Of a stretch of DNA of 64,000 nucleotides, positions 27,784 to 37,011 are shown one piece after another. The DNA lies in contig NZ_KB892705.1 in assembly GCF_000373905.1 (NCBI RefSeq), positions 1,426,001 through 1,490,000 on the forward strand, in the 5' to 3' direction. Under the pieces are notes generated by a model that saw nothing but the letters and a program-made list of their open reading frames with translations, made no database searches and was not told where the DNA came from. The stretch comes from Mycobacterium sp. 155 (GTDB lineage Bacteria; Actinomycetota; Actinomycetes; Mycobacteriales; Mycobacteriaceae). The first letter of the stretch is position 1; each line of letters starts with the position of its first letter. The translations under genes and the position numbers were made by a program.

Positions 27784-28779
27784 ATGGCAAGCACCTACGC
27801 CGCGATGCTCGACAGTGATAGCAGCATCGAAAGCCGAGCAAGCGAGGTGCTCGACGCCCTCGGCAAACGGGTGGCGTCGTCGGCCTCGGCGATCTGCCTG
27901 TGGGACCCGATTCAGCGCCGGCACCTGTCCATCGCAAACCATGGATACCCCGACGAGGTCATGGATCACTTCAACAACTGGTTTGTCGAGCACGACCCGC
28001 TGTTCGATGCGATGCGCAGGCGCAGCTTGGGGGCACTGCGGTGGCGCGATTTTCCGGCCTACCGCACGACGTACTCGGTGACCGGGGTTTTCGCGCCGGC
28101 TGGCTTCGACGAGGGACTGTCGGCTCGGTTGGTCACGGCTGAGGGCAGTTACGCCGGCACCATCCACGTCAACTGCGACGATCCGCGTTATCCGAGCGAT
28201 GACGATGTGGACGAGATCAACACGCTGCGCCTGCAAATGGCCGAACATCTGGACCTCTCGGTGAGGCCGCGGATGGTGGCCGAACTGATGGGGCCGGAAG
28301 CTCAGGCCTGGGCGGTTGACAGGACCGGCCGTGCGCACTTGTTGCGGCTGGGGAGCCAGTGGGATTCGCCGATCGATCAGGCGCTTGTCCGTGAGATGGC
28401 GTCGACCGTGGTGGGGGGCGCGACGACGCGTTGGCATGACGGCACAGGCTGGCTGCATGTGCGGCGTATCGGAACCGCGCCCCGATTCCGGCAAGACAGC
28501 CTCCACGCGGTCATGTTGATCACTCGCGTCGCACTGCCTTACGGGATCACACCTCGCGAACTCGATGCACTTACCCTCGCTGCACGGGGCTTGACCAACA
28601 ACCAGATCGCGGCCCAGCTGTTCATCAGCGTTCGCACTGCGGGACACCATCTGGAGAGTGCGACTGCCAAGCTCGGCGCCAGTAACCGGGCGTCGTGCGT
28701 GTCCCAGGCCATGGCCTGGGGACTGCTATCCGGCAGAATGCTGCGTGACCTTGACACTCGGGGCATGGCGGCAGGGTGA
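27784..28779 (+). CDS. LuxR-family transcriptional regulator, candidate urease regulator
   Basis: The 331-residue protein ends in a LuxR HTH (ITPRELDALTLAARGLTNNQ, IAAQLFISVRTAGHHLESA, then KLGASNRASCVS). The first 200 residues look like a GAF/PAS-type sensor (SASAICLWDPIQRRHLSIAN). No receiver aspartate domain was seen, so the signal is probably a small molecule. The ATG at 27784 follows GGAAGGG at a rather long 11-nt distance; a GTG at 27757 would add nine residues. It lies between the inverted urease promoter copies and reads away from urease, toward the urea channel. Confidence 0.88.
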   Translation: MASTYAAMLDSDSSIESRASEVLDALGKRVASSASAICLWDPIQRRHLSIANHGYPDEVMDHFNNWFVEHDPLFDAMRRRSLGALRWRDFPAYRTTYSVTGVFAPAGFDEGLSARLVTAEGSYAGTIHVNCDDPRYPSDDDVDEINTLRLQMAEHLDLSVRPRMVAELMGPEAQAWAVDRTGRAHLLRLGSQWDSPIDQALVREMASTVVGGATTRWHDGTGWLHVRRIGTAPRFRQDSLHAVMLITRVALPYGITPRELDALTLAARGLTNNQIAAQLFISVRTAGHHLESATAKLGASNRASCVSQAMAWGLLSGRMLRDLDTRGMAAG

Positions 28780-28917
28780 ATTCGGGGTACGGGTGCCGTC
28801 GCCGCAGTAGGCTACGGCACTGCTCACTGTGCTGGGCGTACATCTATCGGTAGGTCGTCATCGACCAAGAATTCTGCAGATTCATTGGATTCGGGCGCGA
28901 GCTTCATCGGGTAGTCC

Positions 28918-29122
28918 CAAATGGGAGATTCCTCCCATAGCCGGGGGGATGCGGCCGTTTCTACGCTGTCGAGAGTTCACCGTCACACGACAGGGGCCAC
29001 GACACATGCCGAAACTCACCCCACACCGCCCCAGCGCGGTCGTTCACCTGCAGGACTGTTCCTGGGCAACGGAGTCACGGGCTGGCTTCATGCATCTAAC
29101 ACCCAAGGATGAAGAGCCGCTG
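28918..29122 (+). repeat. Inverted duplication of urease upstream region, copy 2 (urea channel side)
   Basis: 28,918-29,027 matches the copy-1 outer block at 108 of 110 positions, and 29,061-29,122 matches the block around the ureAB start, including eight ureAB codons (MHLTPKDE). After that, similarity to ureAB stops. The LuxR gene lies between the two copies. Confidence 0.93.
28921..28938. promoter_or_regulatory. Palindromic operator candidate, copy 2
   Basis: ATGGGAGATTCCTCCCAT is the reverse complement of the copy-1 site, a 7-4-7 inverted repeat. It lies about 350 bp upstream of the urea channel start. Confidence 0.65.
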
Positions 29123-29272
29123 TTCACCGCTGAAAGTCTCGATTTGTACGAAATCATCTCGCGCCCAGCTGCTTCCCGGTGGATCAGCCGGTCCAACTCG
29201 CTGTGCGAAAAGGCCTCGACGCACGAAAAGGCTTTGCTGAGTGATCAGTCCGCGGAATGGATCGGCCGCTGA
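29006..29272 (+). CDS. Hybrid leader ORF carrying the first ureAB codons, coupled to the urea channel gene
   Basis: In this copy the leader start (MPKLT) stays open through the ureAB start codons (MHLTPKDE from ATG 29,090) and on to a stop at 29,272. The frame is 88 residues from 29,006, or 60 from 29,090. Beyond the ureAB-like codons the sequence is not recognised. Its TGA overlaps the ATG of the channel gene (TGATG), the usual arrangement for translational coupling. It may be a non-functional duplicate whose translation still matters for the downstream gene. Confidence 0.4.
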   Translation: MPKLTPHRPSAVVHLQDCSWATESRAGFMHLTPKDEEPLFTAESLDLYEIISRPAASRWISRSNSLCEKASTHEKALLSDQSAEWIGR

Positions 29273-29928
29273 TGGGTAATGTCGGACTGCTTTTCGTCGG
29301 AGTGGTGCTGCTTGTCAATGGGCTGACAGCGATCGGAGTCGTCGATCCGCGGGGAGCCGCGCCGCTGAATTTGTTCGTGGGATCCGCTCAGATTGTCGTG
29401 CCGACGCTGATACTTGCGCAGTCGGGGGGCGATCTCGCCATCGTGAACGCGGCCTGGCCGAGTTATCTGTTCGGGTTCACCTACCTGTGGTTCGGTCTGA
29501 TTCAGATCTTCGGCATCGACGCGCGGGGATTCGGTTGGTACTGCTCGTTTGTCGCGGTGATCGTGACTTTCTTTGCGATCAAGAGCGTCGGCACGGACCC
29601 GGTGTTCGCCGTCATCTGGGCGACCTGGGCAATCATCTGGGCGTTGTTCTTCGTGATGCTCGGGCTTGGCGTAGCCAAGGCGGGGCGGGTCGACTTGGGG
29701 TATTTCACCGGTTGGTTCGTGATTCTGCTGGGTATCCCGACGTGCACCGTGCCGGGCCTCCTACTGCTTAACGGGGTGTGGACGACGTCGGTATCAGCGG
29801 GCTTCGGTGCGCTCGCGGTGTTGGTGCTCGCGACAGTGCTCTCAGTGGCACTGGCGCAGCGCAGCGCCCGCCGTAACTTGGCAGCTGATGCCCATTCTCA
29901 TGAATCTGGGGCAGATTTACGCGTCTGA
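29272..29928 (+). CDS. UreI/AmiS-family urea or amide channel
   Basis: The 218-residue membrane protein matches the AmiS/UreI family: GNVGLLFVGVVLLVNGLTA, VDPRGAAPLNLFVGSAQIV, YLFGFTYLWFGLIQIFG and YFTGWFVILLGIPTC. Six to seven hydrophobic segments are visible. H. pylori UreI is a proton-gated urea channel; AmiS is an amide transporter. The setting beside urease makes urea the likely substrate. The ATG at 29272 overlaps the upstream stop; an ATG at 29257 would add five residues. Confidence 0.9.
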   Translation: MGNVGLLFVGVVLLVNGLTAIGVVDPRGAAPLNLFVGSAQIVVPTLILAQSGGDLAIVNAAWPSYLFGFTYLWFGLIQIFGIDARGFGWYCSFVAVIVTFFAIKSVGTDPVFAVIWATWAIIWALFFVMLGLGVAKAGRVDLGYFTGWFVILLGIPTCTVPGLLLLNGVWTTSVSAGFGALAVLVLATVLSVALAQRSARRNLAADAHSHESGADLRV

Positions 29929-30193
29929 ATTGCGTTGTGTCTCGTGACAAGGCTTCCCGCAGAGGCCGCAGTCACGAAAGTCATTGGGGCGGGTACATAG
30001 TGGATTTCATCGGGCATTGGTGATCCCATACTCAGGTACGCTGGCTTACTTTCTATGACCCAACGGTAGGTCTGTGCGGAGTTACGAAGACCGCAATTGC
30101 CCGCGCCGCTCAAGAGCTTCGGCTATAGTCCGGGCCGGGCGAGGGTTCGGCTATAACTCGACCCAGACCACCGGAAGACGTGAGAGGAAGCCC

Positions 30194-30802
30194 ATGAGGA
30201 CGATCGCATACCGCCGCACGGCAGTCGTCGGTCTAACCGCTGTCGCGCTGATCACTGTGGGCTGCAGCAATGGCACGAACGTCGACGCGTCAATGCCGCC
30301 TCAGGTCGGGTTGATCTCCACCTCCACATCTGAAACCCCGGTGCAGCCCGCCGAAGTGAAGCTCATCGGGGAGAGAGACGTCGAGGTGACGCTGACCGGC
30401 CCGATCGCTGCCAAGTACTCGTCGGCGACCACGAGCCAGAAGGACGCTCTGGGTAAGCCGCTGACGGGTGATCACAACGCGGGAACGCGGGAGAGTGGCG
30501 TGGTGTTCCAGCAGTTCCAGGGCGGCGTAATCGTCGCCAAGAACGACGAGGCGGGCACACCTGCGTATATCACCTGGGGCAAGATCCGGGAGGCCTGGAA
30601 TGTCCAGCGCGATCCGGACGGCGTGCCTGCGGTCACCGGCAATAATGGCTCGGCAGGTCCGCTGGGCGTGCCCACCAGCGACGAGAATGCCGACGGCGAT
30701 CTGCTCGTGTCGACGTTCGAGCACGGCAAGATCGCGTACAACACGAAGACCGGCCAGGTCGAGGTGACGGTCAACGGCAAGGTCGTTCCATCCGGGCTGT
30801 AG
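30194..30802 (+). CDS. Putative lipoprotein with LGFP-type repeats
   Basis: The 202-residue precursor has a signal peptide and cysteine (TAVALITVGCSN, a slightly non-standard lipobox). Two LGFP-like segments follow: DALGKPLTGD to WGKIREAWN, and GPLGVPTSDE to TFEHGKIAYN. LGFP repeats occur in actinobacterial cell-envelope proteins and are thought to bind the wall. The ATG at 30194 follows GAGAGGAAG. It appears to be a single-gene unit. Confidence 0.8.
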   Translation: MRTIAYRRTAVVGLTAVALITVGCSNGTNVDASMPPQVGLISTSTSETPVQPAEVKLIGERDVEVTLTGPIAAKYSSATTSQKDALGKPLTGDHNAGTRESGVVFQQFQGGVIVAKNDEAGTPAYITWGKIREAWNVQRDPDGVPAVTGNNGSAGPLGVPTSDENADGDLLVSTFEHGKIAYNTKTGQVEVTVNGKVVPSGL

Positions 30803-30931
30803 ACAGTGGCGCCTACCTGCCCACTAGGTCGGTGCGGACACGATGCCTTTTTGCTGGACGGTGTCAGCACGCCGCCCTGGTGGTGAGCGCCGAGGCCGAA
30901 GGCTCTTCGGCGCGATGACACTGCACCATAC

Positions 30932-31876
30932 TCATATCGTGAGTTCGAGTCGCGGACAACCTCTTTCGGCCCGAGACACACAGATCAGCATGCTGGTTTG
31001 CTCCTGCTGCTCGCCTTCACTCAAAATGGAGTCGCGATGTTCCGCGCGCCCAGAGACGATGGTAGTGAGGCATGTTCCACATGTACCTTCGCCACACGAT
31101 GAGAAGACCGGGACACCGGCTTCCTCTGCGACCGCCAGAATCGAGCGTCCGACGGGAACGGTGACGGTAATACCGCTGTCGACGAACTCCACCTCGAATT
31201 CTTCATCTTCCCAGCTAGTTTCGACATCCTTTGGCGCAAAGCGCTCCACGTGGAGATTGTCGAGCGCGGATACCATCTGGGCTTCCACCGCCTTTAGCAG
31301 TGGCTCCGGCCCGCACGCATACACGTGAGCGCCGGGTGATTCTGCCACGGCGGTGGCGATATCGAGCAGCCCCACCTCATCCTGCGGCGCGATCGTGACC
31401 CGATCGCCAAAGCGGGCGAGTTCGTCGACGAAGGCCATCGACCTCCTGGTCCTGCCGCCGTACAGCAGTGTCCAGTCAGCACCTTCGGCGTTGGCCTGCG
31501 TAATCATCGGCAGGATCGGTGTGATCCCTATACCCCCCGCGATGAACAGGTACTTCGACGCCGATTCGAGTGCAAAGTTGTTCCGTGGTGCACTGACCTG
31601 CACGTGGTCACCTGTATGCAGTTTTCCGAAGATGAATTCGGATCCGCCGCGGCCGGCCGGCTCCCGCAACACCCCGACCCGCCACTGGGTGTGATCGCTG
31701 GGATCCGATGACAGCGAGTACTGCCGGATGAGGTCGCTGTCGAGAACGAGATCGATGTGAGATCCCGGTTCCCAAGAAGGTAATTCACCGCCGTCGGGCC
31801 GTTGCAGGATCAGCGAAATGACCCCTTCTGATTCGTCGCGGCGCTCCCGAATGATCAGTTGAATATGGGTCGGCAC
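30932..31876 (-). CDS. Phthalate-dioxygenase-reductase-type oxidoreductase (FMN, NAD, C-terminal 2Fe-2S)
   Basis: The 314-residue protein has the PDR/VanB layout: a flavin domain (IRQYSLSSDP), a nucleotide domain (FIAGGIGITPILPMI, YACGPEPLL) and a C-terminal plant-type ferredoxin (SSCGEGTCGTCLT plus a later Cys in MLICVSRAE). It passes electrons from NAD(P)H to an oxygenase. It lies directly downstream of a P450 gene and is the last gene of the importer-P450 operon, so it is probably the P450's own redox partner. Confidence 0.9.
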   Translation of the reverse strand: MPTHIQLIIRERRDESEGVISLILQRPDGGELPSWEPGSHIDLVLDSDLIRQYSLSSDPSDHTQWRVGVLREPAGRGGSEFIFGKLHTGDHVQVSAPRNNFALESASKYLFIAGGIGITPILPMITQANAEGADWTLLYGGRTRRSMAFVDELARFGDRVTIAPQDEVGLLDIATAVAESPGAHVYACGPEPLLKAVEAQMVSALDNLHVERFAPKDVETSWEDEEFEVEFVDSGITVTVPVGRSILAVAEEAGVPVFSSCGEGTCGTCLTTIVSGRAEHRDSILSEGEQQEQTSMLICVSRAERGCPRLELTI

Positions 31877-31912
31877 AATCGTCCTTCAATCGAACGTGGA
31901 AAGGTTGGGAGT

Positions 31913-33157
31913 TCAGCGGCGGCGTAGTGCGACGGGAAGCGCTTTCAGCTCGTGCAACAACGATGCGGGATCCCATCGCGCTTCACCGGCCAGCTCTACC
32001 GCGATGGAGTTGCCGGCAAGTTCGGCGAGCAGAACCTCGCTGAGTGCCTGAACGACACTGCGCCCGGCGCACACGTAGAAGCCGCCGCCGAAGCTGAACT
32101 GCTTGACACGATTCGCACGGTCCAGCCGATATGTAGCCGGATCGTCGAACACTTCCGGGTCGCGATTTCCGAGCAGCCACGCCATCTGGATGTTCGTGCC
32201 CCGCGGGATCAGTACGTCGTCGTATACGAAATCTTCTACTGCCCAGCGTGATAACGCTGTGATCGCCGAGTGAAGGCGGACTCCCTCTTGGTAGGCCGCG
32301 GTGGCGAAGCTCATCACCGGGCGGTCCGTCGCCTCGGGTTGCAAGCCCGCCTCCAGCAACGCATAGACCACCGAACTCAATATCGCCCCGAGGGTGTGAA
32401 ACCCGTCGATGAGCGCCGCACCGAGGTGCACAAACGGGTCAGCAGGTCGGCCGAGATCATCCATTGTGGCGTACTCGGCCACCAGTTCGGTCAGCAGCGG
32501 GTATTCCCCGCCCGCGGCAGCCCGCGACATCGACGCGTTCAGCAGATCCATGTATTCGTGCGCCGAGGTGTTCGATCTGACGATGACGTCCCGGCTCGGC
32601 CTCAGGGTGAATGAGGCCTGCACCTGGCCGGCCAGGTGCACCAATTCGGTTGCTTCTTCGACCGTCAATCCGAGTACATGACTCCAGAACTGGGCCACTG
32701 CCGGACGGGCCACATCCTTAACGAAGTCGACCTGCTCCCGCGCTATCGCATCATCGAGCAGGGTCCGAACGATCTGGACGAAGGTGTCGTGAAAGCGACC
32801 CACGCTCTTCGGCGTGAACAACCTCATCAGAAGTTGCTTGCCCGGTTTGTGAACCGGGGGCTGCCAGGAGAAGGTGTTGGCACCGAACAGCCGATTGAGC
32901 CCGCTCTTGTCGACGTCACCGAAGCTTTCGAACATGACATCTATCGGCTGATGGGTGCTGCCGGGGTGCGCCCGCAGCGCGGCAAGATCGGCGTTGCTAT
33001 ACACCACGACGTCGCCCCAGGAGGTCCGCATTAGGCCTTTATATGGACGCGTGAAGAGGTCAGCCGTGACCCACCCGAAGTCGGTGCCGAAGTCAGGACG
33101 GTCGAACTCTTCCATGATGGGGAGGTCGTCGATTCCACGTTGAGTGATCGTTCCCAC
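31913..33157 (-). CDS. Cytochrome P450
   Basis: The 414-residue protein has the heme loop FSFGGGFYVCAGRSV, the K-helix ExxR (YQEGVRLHS) and a C-terminal beta region. The I-helix reads ALIDGFHTLGA: the conserved acid-threonine pair is His-Thr here, which is uncommon and may affect proton delivery. The GTG start has GGAG about 6 nt upstream. It sits between a peptide-type ABC importer and a PDR-type reductase, so it likely oxidises the imported compound, for example by N- or O-dealkylation (inference). Confidence 0.92.
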   Translation of the reverse strand: MGTITQRGIDDLPIMEEFDRPDFGTDFGWVTADLFTRPYKGLMRTSWGDVVVYSNADLAALRAHPGSTHQPIDVMFESFGDVDKSGLNRLFGANTFSWQPPVHKPGKQLLMRLFTPKSVGRFHDTFVQIVRTLLDDAIAREQVDFVKDVARPAVAQFWSHVLGLTVEEATELVHLAGQVQASFTLRPSRDVIVRSNTSAHEYMDLLNASMSRAAAGGEYPLLTELVAEYATMDDLGRPADPFVHLGAALIDGFHTLGAILSSVVYALLEAGLQPEATDRPVMSFATAAYQEGVRLHSAITALSRWAVEDFVYDDVLIPRGTNIQMAWLLGNRDPEVFDDPATYRLDRANRVKQFSFGGGFYVCAGRSVVQALSEVLLAELAGNSIAVELAGEARWDPASLLHELKALPVALRRR

Positions 33158-33203
33158 TGTTACTCCTCGTATGAGTTTCGGTCGGGCTGCGCGAACGCGT
33201 CTG

Positions 33204-35048
33204 TCACCCAGTCAGTTTGGTGGGCCCGGTCATGCAATTTTGTTCGACATCCCCTTCAGCACTCGGCATCCGCGGAAGATCACGAAGGAGCTGTTGCGTG
33301 TAGGGATGCTGCGGATTGTCGAGGACCTGCTGAGTCGTGCCTGCCTCCACCACCCTCCCGCGGGCGAGCACCACGACCCGCTGGGCGATGCTGCTGACAA
33401 CCGCCAAGTTATGCGTGATGAACAACATCGACAGCCCACGGTCGACCTGGAGCCGCCGCAACCGCTCGACCACCATCGCCTGCACTGAAACATCGAGCGC
33501 CGAGGTGATTTCGTCGCACACCAGCACGTCCGGATTCACCAGCAGTGCCCGCGCGATCGCGACACGTTGCCGCTCACCTCCCGAGAGGTGACCCGGCATG
33601 CGGTCAGCGTAAGTCTCAGTAAGGGCTACTTCGCCGAGGACCTGCCGAATGCGGGTGTCACGCTCGGACCGGGACAGCTTATAGAACAACCTAAGCGGCT
33701 CTTCCAGACTCTGCGCCACGGTCGCCCGCGGATTCAGCGATGAATACGGATTTTGGAAGATGTATTGCATACGTCGACGCTGATCCATCGATCGTTTACC
33801 CGCATCCGGCATGACGCTCTCCGAATCGAGCGTCAGCGTTCCAGCCCAGTTTTTGTTGAGGCCGACTATGCATCGCGCCAAAGTCGTTTTTCCCGAACCG
33901 GATTCACCAACGATGGCGGTGCACTCGCCGGGCTTCAGTTCGAGATCGATATTGTGAAGTGCCTGAACCTTGCCGAACCACGCATCCAGGTTTTCGACTC
34001 GCATGATGGGCATGGCATCGCTGAGATGCACCGGAACTCGCGTACCCGCGAGCAGATCTCCGCTATCGCGCATCGCGTGGACACAGCTCGCCCAGTGCCC
34101 CTGCCGGATCGGTGTCGCAGCCGGAACTTCTTTTCGGCATTCGTCCGTGGCGACCTGACATCGGCTCGCGAACGAGCATCCTGCCGGCCACGCGCCCGGA
34201 CGGGGCGGACTGCCAGCGATGCCTTGGAGTTTGGTCGGATTGTCCACGTCCGGAATCGCGTTCAGCAGGCCACGGGTGTACTGGTGCGCGGGCCGCCGAA
34301 AGACATCGTCAGTGTTGCCCATTTCGACGATGCGCCCGGCGTACATGACCGCGGTGTAGTCGGCGATGTTGGCGACTACAGCCAGGTCATGGCTGACGTA
34401 GATCGCACTCGATTTATAGCGGTCGGTCAGTTGACAGACCGTCTCCAAAACGCGCCGCTGCGTGGTCACGTCCAGACCTGTTGTGGGCTCGTCGAGGACC
34501 ACCACCGAGGGCCGGCAGGCGAATGCCATCGCGATCGCGACACGCTGCTGCTGGCCCCCAGAAAGTTGATGCGGGTAGCTGCGCAGGATGCGGTCCTCCG
34601 GGGGCAGGCCGACCCCCTCGAGTAGTTCCCGAACCCTCACATCGATATCGCCTTCGACGCTGCCGGCATGGTTGGTCAGCGCTTCGCGTACCTGTGCGCC
34701 TACACGTATCGCGGGATTCAGGCCGCTGGTGGGATCCTGTGGGACGTAGGAGATAACGCGGCCGCGGACATCGCGTAGTTGACGGTCTTTGAGCCCGAGA
34801 ATATTGACGCCGTCAATCACGGCCGACCCCGATACCACCTTCAACCCGGGCCGGGCCAAGCCGAGCAGACTCAACGACGCCGTGCTCTTTCCGGATCCTG
34901 ACTCGCCAACCAGGGCAAGGATTTTGCCGGGCTCCAGGGTGACGGAGAAGTCGGCAACCACAGGGGTGTCGTGGTCCGCCAGCGCGATATTCACACCATT
35001 GACGACCAGCCGCAGCGGCGAGGGGGGTGTTGGGTTCGTTGAAGTCAT
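33204..35048 (-). CDS. Peptide/opine-type ABC importer, fused double ATPase (DppD-DppF)
   Basis: The 614-residue protein carries two complete ATPase domains. The first has GESGSGKST, LSGGQQQRV and VVVLDEPTTGLDVTTQ. The second has GESGSGKTT, LSGGERQRV and LVCDEITSALDVSVQ. Between them are OppD-like residues with a Cys cluster (GCSFASRC). It powers the importer formed with the two permeases and binding protein encoded upstream. The start overlaps the DppC-like stop by 4 nt. Confidence 0.94.
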   Translation of the reverse strand: MTSTNPTPPSPLRLVVNGVNIALADHDTPVVADFSVTLEPGKILALVGESGSGKSTASLSLLGLARPGLKVVSGSAVIDGVNILGLKDRQLRDVRGRVISYVPQDPTSGLNPAIRVGAQVREALTNHAGSVEGDIDVRVRELLEGVGLPPEDRILRSYPHQLSGGQQQRVAIAMAFACRPSVVVLDEPTTGLDVTTQRRVLETVCQLTDRYKSSAIYVSHDLAVVANIADYTAVMYAGRIVEMGNTDDVFRRPAHQYTRGLLNAIPDVDNPTKLQGIAGSPPRPGAWPAGCSFASRCQVATDECRKEVPAATPIRQGHWASCVHAMRDSGDLLAGTRVPVHLSDAMPIMRVENLDAWFGKVQALHNIDLELKPGECTAIVGESGSGKTTLARCIVGLNKNWAGTLTLDSESVMPDAGKRSMDQRRRMQYIFQNPYSSLNPRATVAQSLEEPLRLFYKLSRSERDTRIRQVLGEVALTETYADRMPGHLSGGERQRVAIARALLVNPDVLVCDEITSALDVSVQAMVVERLRRLQVDRGLSMLFITHNLAVVSSIAQRVVVLARGRVVEAGTTQQVLDNPQHPYTQQLLRDLPRMPSAEGDVEQNCMTGPTKLTG

Positions 35049-35968
35049 TGCTGATCCTGGGGAAGTGAGGAGCTGAGCTCAAGTGATTCGGCACCACGTT
35101 CGCCCAGACTGACGCGCGCCAGGGCATCAGTGAACATGTTGGTGCCGACGGCCAGAAGGGCAAGCAAGACAGTGGGGACGACCACACCCCAGGGATTGAT
35201 GCCCAGTCCGATGCGATTCTCGTTGATCATCACGCCCCAGGACGGCGCTGGCGGCCGCACCCCGAAACCGAGAAAGTTCAGGCCGGCGATCATGATGATC
35301 GAATAGCTCAGCCGCAGACCCGCTTCCACCGACAACGGCGTGATCAGGTTGGGCAGCACCTGCCCAATGAAAATGCGGTGCCGTTTGGCTCCCCAGAGCC
35401 GGACGACCTTGACATAGTCTTGTTCGCACACGTTCTGGGCGCAGGAGTACACCACCCGGGCCGTCTGCGGTGCTTGCGATATTGCGACCGCCAGGACGAT
35501 CAGGATCTGCGATTGTCCGGAGATGCTCACCAGAACCAACGCGAAGACCAATTGCGGGATGACCAACAGGACATCGGCCGAGCGCATGAGAAGGAGTTCG
35601 GTCCAACCACCTTCGTACGCGGCGACGATGCCGACCGCAGAACCAACTAGCAGAATCACGGCGGTCGCCACCGCCGCCGAGACAAGCAGCTGCAGCCCAC
35701 CGTCGAGCGTGCGATCCAGGACGCTGCGGCCAAGTTGGTCGGTGCCGAACAATCCGGCGGCACCGCCCGGTGTACTCATCGGCGGTGCAACAAAATTCGT
35801 TGTATCCGTGGTACTCACCAGGAGCGGACCGATGACAGCGGTCGCGACGGGGATTGCTGCCAGCAGCAGTCCCCAGCGGCCACGACGACTACGCGTCGCT
35901 GCGGCCACGGACCGCAGTATGCCGCCCTGTCGTCGTCCTTTTGAGCGTGCGGCGTTGGAGAAGATCAT
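35045..35968 (-). CDS. Peptide-type ABC importer permease, DppC family
   Basis: The 307-residue membrane protein has DppC features: GTDQLGRSVLDRTLDGG, an EAA-type loop (QDYVKVVRLWGAKRHRIFIG) and GVRPPAPSWGVMINE. It forms the inner-membrane channel with the DppB-like protein. It overlaps both neighbours by 4 nt within the operon. Confidence 0.93.
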   Translation of the reverse strand: MIFSNAARSKGRRQGGILRSVAAATRSRRGRWGLLLAAIPVATAVIGPLLVSTTDTTNFVAPPMSTPGGAAGLFGTDQLGRSVLDRTLDGGLQLLVSAAVATAVILLVGSAVGIVAAYEGGWTELLLMRSADVLLVIPQLVFALVLVSISGQSQILIVLAVAISQAPQTARVVYSCAQNVCEQDYVKVVRLWGAKRHRIFIGQVLPNLITPLSVEAGLRLSYSIIMIAGLNFLGFGVRPPAPSWGVMINENRIGLGINPWGVVVPTVLLALLAVGTNMFTDALARVSLGERGAESLELSSSLPQDQQ

Positions 35969-36981
35969 CGAGGGAACCTCCGCCTCGGGGTGGCGACGAG
36001 TACCAGAACATCGGCCAGGATGTTCACGCAGACGTAGAAGATCGCGAGAAGAACAACGACAAACTGCAACACCGGGATGTCCCGAGTGTTGATGGCATCG
36101 ACCAACAATCTGCCAATTCCCGGGTAAGTGAAGACGGTCTCTACCATGACGATTCCGCCGGCGAGATAGAGCAGATTCAGCCCTACGACCTGAATGGTCG
36201 GCGCTAACGCGTTAGGTAGCGCGTGCCGGATCAATACCCGCCACGGCGCGGTGCCTTTCAGGACCGCGACCTCGCAATAGTCCGAGGCGAGTGCTTCGAT
36301 GGTGGCCGCACGTACCATTCGGTACACGTACGGCGTCACGACGATCATCAACGTCAGGATCGGCAACACCATCTTTTCGGGTTGAGTCCATATCGGTGTG
36401 TCCGGCGGCACTGATGACAACGCGGGGAAAAACTTCAACGGTCCGACGGCCAAGGCCAGCAGAACAAGAACGCCGACCACAAACTCCGGCAACGAAGCGG
36501 CTACCAGCGATACCACTCCGAGTACGGTGTCCGCGAAGCCGTCGGGGCGGCGCGCCGTCCACATGCCGGCGGCCACTCCGACCACCGTGGAGAGCACGAG
36601 CACCACCGCGACCAGGGCTGCCGAGTTGAGAAGCTTCGGCTCCACGACCTGCCAGACCGGGCGGTGCTGCGTCAGGGAAGTACCGAAATCTCCATGCAGG
36701 AAACCCCATGACCAGTCGAAGAAGGCCTGCAGGGCCGGTTTGTCGAGCCCGAGCTGAGCTCGTAGTGCGGCCAGCCTTTCCGGTGTGGCGAGCTGACCGA
36801 GGATCGCCTGCGCGGCGTCACCCGGCAGGATCACAGTGGCCCAGTACACGATCACCGCAGCAACGATGACGGACAGAATTCCCAAGGGAATTCGCCGCGC
36901 GAGCAACTGCAGCACGGGGCGTGGTGGCTTGGGCTGGTCCCCGACGATAGCTGTCGCGGGCTCGATTGTCATTTCACTCAC
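35965..36981 (-). CDS. Peptide-type ABC importer permease, DppB family
   Basis: The 338-residue permease has the DppB layout: a first helix (LGILSVIVAAVIVYWATV), PGDAAQAILG, a loop (SDYCEVAVLKGTAPWRVLIR HALPNALAP region) and a C-terminal VETVFTYPGIGRLLVDAI. It lies downstream of the binding protein and upstream of the DppC-like gene. Confidence 0.93.
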   Translation of the reverse strand: MSEMTIEPATAIVGDQPKPPRPVLQLLARRIPLGILSVIVAAVIVYWATVILPGDAAQAILGQLATPERLAALRAQLGLDKPALQAFFDWSWGFLHGDFGTSLTQHRPVWQVVEPKLLNSAALVAVVLVLSTVVGVAAGMWTARRPDGFADTVLGVVSLVAASLPEFVVGVLVLLALAVGPLKFFPALSSVPPDTPIWTQPEKMVLPILTLMIVVTPYVYRMVRAATIEALASDYCEVAVLKGTAPWRVLIRHALPNALAPTIQVVGLNLLYLAGGIVMVETVFTYPGIGRLLVDAINTRDIPVLQFVVVLLAIFYVCVNILADVLVLVATPRRRFPR

Positions 36982-37011
36982 GACAAATCTCCTCTGATAC
37001 AGCTGCTTTCG

